From Paraglomus occultum (lineage: Eukaryota > Glomeromycota > Glomeromycetes > Paraglomerales > Paraglomeraceae), in contig CAJVPJ010000430.1 of NCBI GenBank assembly GCA_910592205.1, forward strand, positions 1 to 25,358: a stretch of 25,358 nucleotides of DNA. The letters are read 5' to 3'. Numbering within the stretch: the stretch's first letter is position 1; every line of letters starts with the position of its first letter. The notes below the pieces were generated by a model, which searched no databases, was not told the DNA's origin, and saw only the letters and a program-made list of their open reading frames with translations. The position numbers and the translations under genes were made by a program. This document shows, in pieces, positions 1 through 10,600 of the stretch.

Positions 1-1275
1 GTGATAATGGTACAGGGGGCCAAACGCAACGGTACAGTACAGCACTTATATAGGTATGTTATATTATATTTAGTACAGCTTCATTAAATAGTACAGTACA
101 GAATTTGAAAAGGGACAGTACGGAGGTTCTATATACCCCGTAAATCTGCCGGAAATCAAACTTTGCCTTAATATCAAGGATATCAAGACTCTAGATCTAT
201 TTTTAGTAATTTGCCCTTAAAAAGTTGTTCGTTGTTGTTATTTATATTGTATAAACTGAAAGCAATTCAAAAAAAAAAAATAAATTTTTTCTAAATTTAG
301 CAATCGTTTGCGAGTTATTAGTGTCATTTTTCTCGAGAGTATAGCTTGCGGTTCTTCACAAAGTTTCTTATGTTTCTGCTTTTTTTTACCGCTGCTATAT
401 GTTATACTTGTTTTTGTATATACATACCCCGCTTTACACTCGTTAAAAGTGTTGTTCGAAAAAAAAAACCTCTCTTCGCTGTCAAGCGCTTAGTCCATAT
501 TATTTGTTTACACTGCTTACGCTCGAAGAGACAACCGTCGGTATTTACGACAATGCAATAAAGAAACTTTGACGCAAAACTTACTCTACAAACCTTGAAA
601 AACAAGTTTTTACGACGCTTTAGCGATTATTGATGCCGCTGTATGTGTTATTACCACTACAGATATACTATACTTTTTCCGCTACTTCAAGCTATGAGTT
701 TCGATCGCTTTAACAGGATATAATGCAATAATTCTTTTAGTGTCTTTTTATGATGATCATACTCGGCAGCCAATGACTCGTGGTGATCGGAAATAATGTA
801 CAAGAAGATGAAAACATCTAACTTTGTGTCTGGGCTTATTCAAATAGCGTATCAATTTCTGAGTTTTGTTTGTTGACTCTTGTTGAGGAATGATAATTGT
901 ACTTTTTAACAAACGATGGGCATCAATTTTTGTAAGTTCTGCTTTTGATCGATTGCTTACTCTCGCTGAGAAACAATAATTGTATTTCAAGAGATAATGA
1001 GTTTTAAATTCGTAAAGTTTAGACGCTCGGCAAAAGAAAAACAACAAAATTCAATCTCAATAAAGTTTGAGTTTACGGTTTGGACCAAATTCGATAACGT
1101 ATCAAGCAAACAGACTGTTAAAAACGCTTATCGATACTTCGGCTTGATGTAAATGGATAATTTTGGTTCGTACTACTCCATTCTAAATCACACTCTCTGA
1201 TTCCTTCTCTCACAAAATATATTCTTTGTGATACTTCTTATTTACTTAGAGTGATAATGTTCGGACTAGCTTAGC
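1..1275. other. AT-rich intergenic sequence, no supported gene
   Basis: No reading frame here looks coding in either direction. The first 125 bases repeat the short word GTACAG or AGTACAG several times (around 9, 31, 72 and 90). The rest is A/T-rich with homopolymer runs (an A run near 270-280 and another near 455-465). A hydrophobic frame at 346-561 lacks an ATG and is rejected. This may be promoter or downstream DNA of a gene beyond the left edge. Confidence 0.5.
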
Positions 1276-1642
1276 ATGTCTCAAATTACGAAGCTGGTTA
1301 CGTCGTTAGAAGTGAAATATTTTCGCTCCACACTTGTAGAAAATAATTGAGAATCACATTGCTATTTCTTGGCCAGCCATCTCCCGATGAAGCCGTTGCA
1401 TTACGATATGAGATTCGACATCAAGTGTCGAACGCAGTCTTAGCAGGAAAGGGCTCACGAGCATCACAGCGACGTAAAACTATTACGCAGGTTTGTTGCT
1501 GGAGCAATTATGTGGTTCGCGATATATATGTATTTGTGAAATTATGCTTACGTCCTCGCCACGGGTTTGCTAATGCTTAATTAGTTTTCTTTTTTTTAGC
1601 CTTGGTCGACATACGACCGACTAAGGAAAATCACGATTCTTT
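1276..1642 (+). CDS. Possible small three-exon gene, unrecognised product
   Basis: This is a tentative model. An ATG at 1276 opens about 20 codons (MSQITKLVTSL...). A GT at the end of CTT|GTAGAA could splice 41 nt later to an AG in CTTGGCCAG. The next exon is distinctly more GC-rich than its surroundings and reads PSPDEAVALRYEIRHQV, ending RRKTITQ. A second intron has a CTAAT-like branch site and a strong T-rich tract before TTTTAG near 1600. The last exon reads PWSTYDRLRKITIL then TAA. All junctions are phase 0, giving about 75 residues rich in R and K. I do not recognise the family. The 41-nt first intron is shorter than any intron in the two large genes here, so the first exon is the weakest part. 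Confidence 0.28.
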
Positions 1643-1723
1643 AACCTTACGAGACATGGGATTATGTAGTATTTGCAACAGTAATCTGAAGTAAAAGGAA
1701 TTTATTTTTGCGTTGGAAGAAAA

Positions 1724-1987
1724 ATGGTGCGCTCGGCAATTTGCGTTATTCAACATCATTTACCCGCTGTAGTTGGCTCCATCAATTCGCAGAGGTATGT
1801 ACATAATAATAATGGTCAGATAATAATGGCGATTGTCCTAATTACTAGATATTTTATAATATCAAGCTCAGCGTACGTTACGCATTCTCTGATAATGGAT
1901 CATTATCGATGTTGTTAATAATCGATTGACAAAGTTTGGCATATGCAGGAAAGTGGACCTTTCGACGGTCATTCCGAGACTATAACG
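1724..1987 (+). CDS. Possible short two-exon reading frame, unrecognised
   Basis: An ATG at 1724 opens a frame beginning MVRSAICVIQHHLPAVV, which runs about 24 codons to a good 5' splice site (GAG|GTATGT). A candidate acceptor (ATATGCAG) near 1948 would add a short basic tail ending PRL before TAA. The first exon resembles a mitochondrial targeting segment or an upstream leader, but this is inference only. It lies 80 bases downstream of the candidate gene ending at 1642 and could belong to the same transcript. Confidence 0.15.
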
Positions 1988-1989
1988 CA

Positions 1990-2670
1990 ATAGACGACGA
2001 TAAGTAGAATGACTGGCATTCAGACGTCAGTAATACTTACGGATGGGTGGTAGAGAGAAAAGAGGAAAGAAAAAGTGAATACAACAGTAAATACTGCCGA
2101 TAAAAATTGTCTGTTATTCTGGAGTATCGTTTACTGCTCCATGCAGCTTGCCATAAATGATCAGGTATAACTTTTGTATTTCGGAATATAAAGTCTTTCA
2201 TATATATATATCACTATGTGCATAATCTTATGGTTAGAAAATATTACTTGCAAATTGTGAATTAACACTGTATGATGCAAGTTTTCTTACTGATTTTGTC
2301 TTACTTGTTCACTGACTTGTAGTGCTGACAATTACAAGTCGCTGTTCTGCGATCTTTGGATCGATTAAGAAACACAACCATATATATATTACAAACTAAC
2401 AAGGATCGAACAATCTTGGTGCTAAAGCAATTGAGTGACTTTTATTATCTTGGAATCGTCAAATTCAGATCATAATTGTCGTAGCAAACTAACTTTAAGT
2501 ATGCGATCAAATGATGAAGAGACGTTGTCATAGAACAAAATTCTATGTGTTATGTCTTTAAAATAGTTAATAACTTGCGAATATATGGATATCGAATTAT
2601 TTATTCTGATTAATTTTTAAACTAAATGTTGTCGGCAAATGTTGATATGTAAGTCTGCTGTTAAGTGTAT
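1990..2670. other. AT-rich intergenic sequence
   Basis: There are no frames of coding quality, no repeats longer than short AT microsatellites (TATATATATA near 2200) and no recognisable RNA gene. I see nothing further in it. Confidence 0.5.
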
Positions 2671-2675
2671 CCGTG

Positions 2676-3284
2676 CTAGTTAATGCGAGAGTGGTTAATG
2701 ATCTCGAAAACTTCTCCACAATAATGTGGACGTGATGAGGAACATTGACACGTTTGGCACGTTGGAATGTGCTTCTTGAGATATTCATTAAACCCTAGCT
2801 TTTTTTTTTGTACTTTCTCAACATCAGCTCTATCCTTCAGTAACCCAACAATGACGTCCATTACCTGATTTTTTGCGTAAATTGGCTTCATTTTCTACCC
2901 TCGCAATATCCTCGATGAGACTTATGGTATTTGCGTGACGAAATTCCTTCTGAAGCAACGCTTTGTAGTGATTATTCCGTAAAGATAGGTCATATCCTTC
3001 CCCGAAAGTGACATCAGCTTTTCGTTTTTCCATTAGTCATATTATTTTGTTGGATAAAACAGTGTGGAATTAGCAACATAGCAGTAAGCCCACCCTGAGC
3101 AAACCCAATGGCGATTTGATATGACTTGCATACAAATTAATTTCTCGAGCGCTGTGATTACATAATCCACACACAACTTGTAGATTCTTTTCCTTTCCTG
3201 GTAATGTTTTGACAAGAGCGATACATGCATGGAGGATAGTTGAAATAATTTAGCGACACAAACGCTCTTGTAATTCTCTTCCAA
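2676..3284 (-). pseudogene. Unidentified frameshifted coding remnant
   Basis: Three overlapping minus-strand frames follow one another with coding-like composition. The middle frame (3033-2830) reads KRKADVTFGEGYDLSLRNN and then a charged helical stretch ending NEANLRKK. The next frame (2891-2676) picks up as KNQVMDVIVGLLKDRADVEK and ends with a Cys pair, TCQTC. The switch falls on a run of six A residues. Five would join the two frames, so this is either a disabling frameshift or a sequencing error in the homopolymer. The upstream frame (3284-3042) ends in a stop just before the middle one. I do not recognise the family. A decayed host gene or mobile-element fragment is equally possible. Confidence 0.35.
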
Positions 3285-4671
3285 TTAGATATATTAAACG
3301 TGTCAACATGAGTTGCGCGCGTTTACTGTTAGACTTCTTTTCCAGGGTAGATTATTTGAGTATATAATATAGTAGTCATTATTTAAAATTTATGATACTG
3401 AATAAAAATGCGTAACTACGTTCTGGTTAGTTTAAAAGCTTTATAGTTGGTTTCGCGCGCGTTGCCTAACATTGTTTTTACACCTCTCCCAAAACAATCT
3501 ATGCAGTCGCAAAATTGTCTTGCTCAACTCTTCATCGTGATTGCTTTTATATAATAGTATTTAAGCTTTGTGACTAGAATGTAAGAATTCTGTAGCACTT
3601 TTGTAAAAACCAAAACTTTGATTCATTCCACTGCTTATCGATGGTATCAATTCGACGAAGATTTATCACCACTCAACAAAGCAAAGATGTACCATCGTTG
3701 GGTGTATTGTACCGAATGATTTACTTCAAATTATTTGTTATATCGCTAATATAAAGAAACTCTAACGACCATAAATTTACTGTCACAATAGTCCATTACA
3801 TTAACATTTCACGTCCATTCGATTGAATTATCATTACTAGTTCAATATTCAACCAAGCAAACAATTTAAAACATTCTGAATTCAGTGACAGAATGACAGC
3901 TTGAACAAACGTAAGAAGACGTAAGAATACAAGGTAGTAGGTTATTTGCTTCTGTGGTGGCAATAAACTTGATCGTAAATTCGCGATCCTCATTCTCACC
4001 TTCATTAAATATGTATTTCTAAACTATGCGGGGTAACATAATTAATGATTATAGTAGTAGCATAATATACAGTTTCGAATTTTATTGTCAAACAATCACA
4101 CTTATCACTGCTTGCCGGAAGCCATAATTGTTTTGTAAATTTCTTTGCAAAACATTAAACAATATAACTATTACTATCCATAATAATAACAAAATAATAA
4201 TTAAATCAAAGAAATATGACACATAATCTGTGCTTATAAAGAGAACACTCTGAGACATGCAAGCTTAGATTCTAATGTAAAATAGTATATTTATGGAATT
4301 TTTTGCATAATATCACGCGACTTACCCCACTTTAGACGACCCCATGTTTGGTGATCGTCTATTTATGTTTCTCATATCACGTAATCGGATTATTTTCTGG
4401 CACAATTGCGAAAAAGGCCGATCGAATTCTTCCTCGTATAGGTGTTATCTGGTATCTGTGATATTAATTACCGTGCACCAGGCACAGTTTCCTTTATTTA
4501 CTTTCAGCGCTTTGTAATCTTTTTAGTTTACGTGCTCCGCCAACTAATAAGCATTACGTACAGGCACGTTGCAATATTAATTATTTTAATATGACAGGCT
4601 ACAGTAATAATAACAATTGCAGTTACATTAAATGAATGAATCTATTATAATTATATTATTCAACAGCAATA
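3285..4671. other. AT-rich downstream/intergenic sequence
   Basis: No coding frame is supported. The right-hand part (about 4490-4671) is the expected 3' flank of the minus-strand Pan1-intersectin gene, which stops at 4672. ATAATAATAA-type simple sequence occurs around 4180-4200. Confidence 0.5.
4493..4498 (-). terminator. Candidate polyadenylation signal AATAAA
   Basis: The plus-strand TTTATT reads AATAAA on the minus strand, about 175 nt beyond the stop codon of the Pan1-intersectin gene. The hexamer is common in AT-rich DNA, so only its position supports it. Confidence 0.3.
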
Positions 4672-7600
4672 TTAAGTGGGTTTATATGTTAGAGATACTG
4701 AAATATGTGCATCTGTCGCTCCATCTTTGAGAGAAAGTTTAATCGCGTCCGTTTGCTTTTCTCTGTTTTCTTTAAGAAAGTAGTTTAATCTTATTGATGC
4801 TTGTCCCATGTATTCTATATAAAGCATTAAGAGCAAGTTAATTTATGGTCAAAAGCATAGTACGATATGTACACATTGCTTACCATCCTGGTTACTTTTG
4901 CCATCACTATTGTACACCGACAGTCTCAACGTATCTTCAAGTGTTGCAACTGAGAATATTAATGCCTACACAATCACGAAGATATCAGTATATATGCTTG
5001 CAAAAATGTATATTACGATTGCTCCCTTACCTGATTCCATTTCGGCGATAAAGTATCCTTTACGGATTTGGTCTTGAATATTTGTCTGCTTAACTGGGCT
5101 CGACAATGAAGATTTAACGGCTTGTTTGCATCTTCATAAATTTAAATATTGTATTAGCAAACGAATAAGTCAATCAAAATTAAAACGAACAAACAACAAA
5201 TAAACAGACGAAATAAACGAAACTCACATAGTCCATTATTAGGAATATAAGCCTCGTACACTAGCACCTTTAATGTTCCAATATAATCGGACACTATCGG
5301 ATTTCCCTCTAATAGTACGATGTGAGAATTACTACAAAGGAATTGTTGTCACGATAATAATGGATACGGTTAAAAAATGCGACTTACCGGCCTTACGTTG
5401 ACAATATCCACTCGCAGTTTCAAGATTGTTTACCCATTGTCTTTTCACAGATACGTTGTTCGTTCTCAGATTAATTTTATATGTATTGTGGGTTAATTGG
5501 AACGATATCTTGTCTATGGTTTTACGTAATGATAGAGGATACGTTAGTCGAACGTTCATTTATCATTTCATAATACAGTCTGACAACGATATTTACCTGA
5601 TCCACCATCTTTTACTACTATTTCATTCAGCGGAATTGGCTATGGTGTCAGGATAATTAATATTCATTGTTCCACGCTATTCGATAGCATTCAATAATTT
5701 AACGTACCGGTCGGTATAGGGTATACTTGTACCCTCTACTGGGATTTCTGAGTTGTTCGCATAGTATTAACATATCATTGAACAAATATCCATATAATTT
5801 TCTGCTGCTCTTTGCCTTCTGTAATGGTCCTTCCATAATGTATTGCCTTTTCCCAACAAATTTTGTCATGCTCGTCAACTCCAATTTCTACAACATTAAA
5901 AATAAAAGTAAAACCCGGTAAGTAACGCATTGTCGGTCAACTGTCCGAACTGTTCAGTCCTATCTACTGCTTCTTACCTCGCCAAGTGTCTCAAAATCAA
6001 CAATTTTGGTTATCTCTGCGATTTTCAACTTATTCTCTTGATCTCTAATTGCTTCATCCGTCTCTTCGAGCACACTTTCGGCCTTTTTTAAAGCTTGCAT
6101 CATATTTTCATGATCTGTGTGATCTTTCTCTGTATAATGAAGAATCTATAGACGCAAAAAATTTGCTCAAACAAAATGAACGCTAGCATAATATCATCGC
6201 GAAATAAAAGTACCTGGCGCAAGAGTAACGGATATCGAGTTATTCTTTGCATTGGTTGTAACAAAAAGCTTGAAAGATCAAGGTTTCTGCATTGCGGTTC
6301 TTGTTGCTGTTTCTAAAAGACGAACCAGAAAGCGCGCAAGTCACGTTAGTATACTGATGACAATTAATCGAAAATATTATGATCGTATACAAAAAAAAGC
6401 TCTCACCTTCAAGAACTGATCAAGTTCGCGATCTGCACTTCTCCTCATGATCAAGAATTTACTCGCATTCATCTGATTACCACAGTATTCAATATAACAT
6501 GTCAGATTGTCTGCATGTTTCAAAAACACGTCCCCTATACATTCCACCACGATTCCTTCTTCTTGTCTCTGTTCAAGATCGCTTAGTAAGGCCGTGTTCA
6601 CAAGTAAGATATCGTCAATGTTTGCAAAAAGGGTAGTCAGCTCGGATGAAGAAAGACGAGATTGAAGAGGAGAATAAAACGTTTGGATTATCATTTGGAG
6701 ATCGCAAAGGTATGATTGTTCTGTAAGAACGAGTTCATGAATTGCTTCTTGTCGTTTGACGGTCTGTTTGGAAAGAGTGGCTAGAGTGGAAGGTGGGATT
6801 AATGATGCCCAAGATTGACTCGATAGACCCTTATTAGATATTCGAAACGTAATGAATGAATAAAGTTAAATATAAGAATGCGGAATGGAACAAAAACTTT
6901 TTGGCTGTAATCAATGAAGACATACCACTGGGCTTTTTGGTCGAATTCCACCAAGCTCAGACGATACACCGAACGATTGTTTCCTATGTCGCGAAGGTAT
7001 CCACGATACACTGCTAATAGGACTAGATCCAAATAACCGCGTTGGACTAGGTGTACGTGATCCATCCATTCTGTCAGGCGATGCTGATCTTATTACTAAA
7101 GAAGGGACTCGAGTTATTCTCTTTTGTATTTCTTCATCCGCCGAATCCATGTCATCGTCGACATCGTCGTCTGTATATTCCAGGTTGAATGGATCTTCGG
7201 GATCGGATACTATCTCTTGATTGTCGTCGGGTACAGATGAATCTTGGAGATTTAGTGACGAATCTAAGGGCAGAAATTTGTGAGAGACAATAGAAAGGAA
7301 AACGAAAAGTTGATGTTTTGCACAAATTTGGTGACAAATCGGCAAAACAGAATACAAATACATAGACGCATTCAGATATTTCATATTATTTGAATGGTGA
7401 AAGTAGTTCAATAAAATTTTTTGTTAGGTTGTGAACAGTCAATTGTTGAAACAACCGTTGGTGGGCATTTCACGTAAAGTTGGTCACGTTGGGTACAGGC
7501 CATAAAAATATAAAAAAGAGAAAGAGATCATTACTTTTTCAATTCTCATAAGCAAAAAATTTTTTCTTAATAAATTCATTCAATAAAATATTACATTGTT

Positions 7601-10600
7601 CGTTAGAAACCCTCGCCCCCCACCCCTACCCCTCTTCCACAACCCTCTCTGTATTGTAATCCCTAACATCTTCAATAATACAAACAAATGTTTTATAGTT
7701 GATTTTACAAGAATAAAAGCTCCGAATAACAAATTAACAAGTATAGATATAACAAATAAATTCTATTAAATCAAGTGCCAAAGAAAAAAAGAAGAAATCA
7801 TAAAAAGAAGACTTTATATTAAAAGAGAATTGGCATCACTAACCGCTACTACTAGAAATCTCTTCGACATAATTTGCTGGAACAAATCCCTTTGCTCCTT
7901 CATGTTCAACTTTCCACCAATGGCCCAGGGATTTGTCAAGGATTATGACCACGGAATCCTTTTTTATGGTAAGCTCTTCAGCCGTCTGAGCAGCATAATC
8001 GTAAAGCACGCGGGCTGTTGAATATCAGAACGATGGAACATTAGCAATAGCAACATTGATTCTGAGCAACAAATTAATTCGAACAATTAACCGTAATATA
8101 TATGACTATGGACTACATAAGTGTTCATCGTACCTTCCGTTACGTCCTCGACATAGTTCTTAGGAAGCCAACCTTTCGTTCCTGTCTCTTCAATAATGCC
8201 AAACCACCAATCAGGATTTTTATCCTCTTTACTCGGATAAGCCTTAAACACGGTTCCAGCTTCAAATGGTAAATCATCAGGCCCGGTTCCAGCGAAGGCA
8301 TATAAACTTTTCACTTTGTGCATTTTTTCAAAGTCGACGTTTTCCTCTGAATTAATAACATTCGTTGTTATTGGTGATGCAACTCGTTCAGATGTGTCAC
8401 CAAATACGTCAGTTTCTTTCTCTTTTTCTTCCTCCTTCTCGTCAACTGTGACCGGCTTTGTCGCGTATGTATCATTAGAGGCAAACGTGTCTGACGCAAG
8501 ACTATCATACCATTCCGTATCTCTGCGATTAACTTCCGACTTATTAGAAGAATTCGTTTCGGCTGTGCGGCCTGTATCTATTGTGCCACTACGACTAGCA
8601 AGTCTGGGAAATCCCCCAGCAAAAAGACCACCTAAACCTGCCAAGAGAGGAGAAGAAGCTGCGCCCGCCGGCGAAGACGACGAAGTAGATGCGGATGCGG
8701 ATGCGGATGTACCAGCCCCGCGTGATTGGCCTACGTAAAGTAAGATGTTCGTGTTCATTCCATGAGAATTAAGATAAAAATTACGTATTAAATAAATTAT
8801 TACCTCCAATAGCAGGAGACGACCGGTCATTGGTTACTGTCGCCTTCAACCGTGCGCCTTGTCGAATTTGGCTCAAAAGAGCATTCCGTGAATCAGACGA
8901 TGGAGGCAAACTAGAACTTTGAGTTGGTGGAGGAGGAGCAACTGGTGGTGTAGAAACGGCCGATGTTGTAGAAGTGACTGGTGGTGGAGTGGGAGCAACT
9001 GGTGGTGTAGAAGCGACTGGTGGGGGAGGAGGAGCAATTGGTGGTGTAGAAACGACTGGTGGGGGAGGAGGAGCGGGTGGCGGAACGCTACTAACCTTTG
9101 GAGTGTCGTCAAAGTCTCTCTGTCGCGCTGCTTCCATTTTAGCTAGTTCTCTTTCTCTTTCTTTTTCTCGTTCTCTCTCCCTTTCCCTTTCTCTTTCCCT
9201 TTCTCTCTCTAGTTCCATCTCTCTTTCTCGCGCTCTTTGTCTGTCCAATTCTCTTTTTCTCTCTAGTTCAATTTCTCTCTCTCGTGCTTTCTCTCTCCCC
9301 CTCTCTCTATCTCGTACTCGTTCTCTTTCTCTTTCCATTTCTTGTTCCATTTCTCGTTCTCTTTCTCTCTCTCTTTCTCTTGCCCTCTCCTGTTCTCTTT
9401 CTCGTTCTAATTCTCTTTCCTTTTCCCGTTCCCTTTCTCGTTCCTTTTCTTTTTCCTTTTCTCGATCCCTCAACTTCGCCTTCTCCAAATCTTCCGCTTC
9501 TGCAAGCCATTGGGCCTTACGGGCTTCTTCTTGTCTTTTATACTCTTCCAGTCGACGCTCTCTTTCGGCATTCTCTTCAGCTTTTCTCTGTTTATCTGCC
9601 AACAGCTTTTCAGTACGAGCACGTTCTCTCTCTTCGGCTTCGGCTCGTTCTCGTGCTAGGCGTTCAGAAACAGAAAGCGTTGACGACTTTGAAGTGTTCA
9701 ATGAGGGATCTAACCCGAGGCGTCTTAAGCTTTCTTGCATTCGACGTTCCGCTTCGGCCTGTATGAATGCTGCACGCTCTTCCGGTGTCTTGGGTTTTAA
9801 TGAAAAAGAATTTCCTGAAGACGGAGGAGTAGACGAACTGTTTACGCTTGATTCGCCTTCCTTTTTTAAATAACTATTTGTGCTTGATTCACCCTCTCTT
9901 CTTGAATAACTGCTTGTGCTCAATTCGCTCTCTTTTCTTAAATAACTGCTTGTGCTCGATTCACTATCCTTTCTCAAGTAGTCACTATCCTTTCTTAAGT
10001 AGCTTGTTGTGCTTAAGTCGCTTTCTTTTCTTAAATATCTGTTTGTGCTTGATTCACCCTCTCTCCTCAATTCGTCAATGAATCGTCTCACTTCGTCTCC
10101 AACATCAATGCCATCTTCCCATTTTCGACGCTCTTCATAAGATATCTGTCCGTCCGTTTCGTAATGTCGCAAGACATCAGAAATTTCTTCTTTTTCTCTC
10201 GCAAATCTGATCAGCATATCTTGTATGCGTGCCACTGTTCTTTCAATCTCGGCTACACGTTCTTCGCGAGTTGCTCTTTCTGCGTTAACTGCAACGGCTT
10301 TCTCTTCAAATCGCTTTGCCGCATCCGCGTCTGTTCCCCCGGTGGATACCGGTTTACCAGTGAGAGCGGCTAATCTCGCTTGTACCATAGCTTGAGCTTT
10401 TGCCTTGATTCTGTCTGCCTCAGTGATAGTACCACCAGGGCCTGTGCCAATGATTTCAAGTGTTGAACCTGAATTCTTAGTGTCTCGTAATTTGAAGAGC
10501 GCCAGTTTGGCTTCGGCTACTTGATCATCAGTTTTACGTATTGTCTTGATCAAGTCTGGGATAGTTGATGAGAGCGAATCGTTCATCTCTGACTCTAATC

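Noticed and set aside
346-561. Hydrophobic 71-codon plus-strand frame resembling a signal peptide
   Set aside because: It opens with TTG, not ATG. It is A/T homopolymer-driven and has no supporting splice sites or similarity.
6911-7411. Separate RhoGEF gene starting near 7411
   Set aside because: The extra N-terminal codons lack family similarity and lie in the long intron. An acceptor at 7265-7264 joins in phase with the SH3 exon to give one protein.
8316-8738. 140-codon plus-strand open frame
   Set aside because: It is antisense to the first SH3 exon, whose minus-strand frame encodes a clear SH3 fold and joins in phase on both sides.
8974-9873. 299-codon plus-strand open frame rich in Ser and Leu, with 160- and 75-codon companions at 9284-9766 and 8919-9146
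   Set aside because: It is antisense to the ER/K and proline repeats of the endocytic gene. The CTYTCT hexamer has no stop in any frame, so the open frame is a by-product of low complexity.
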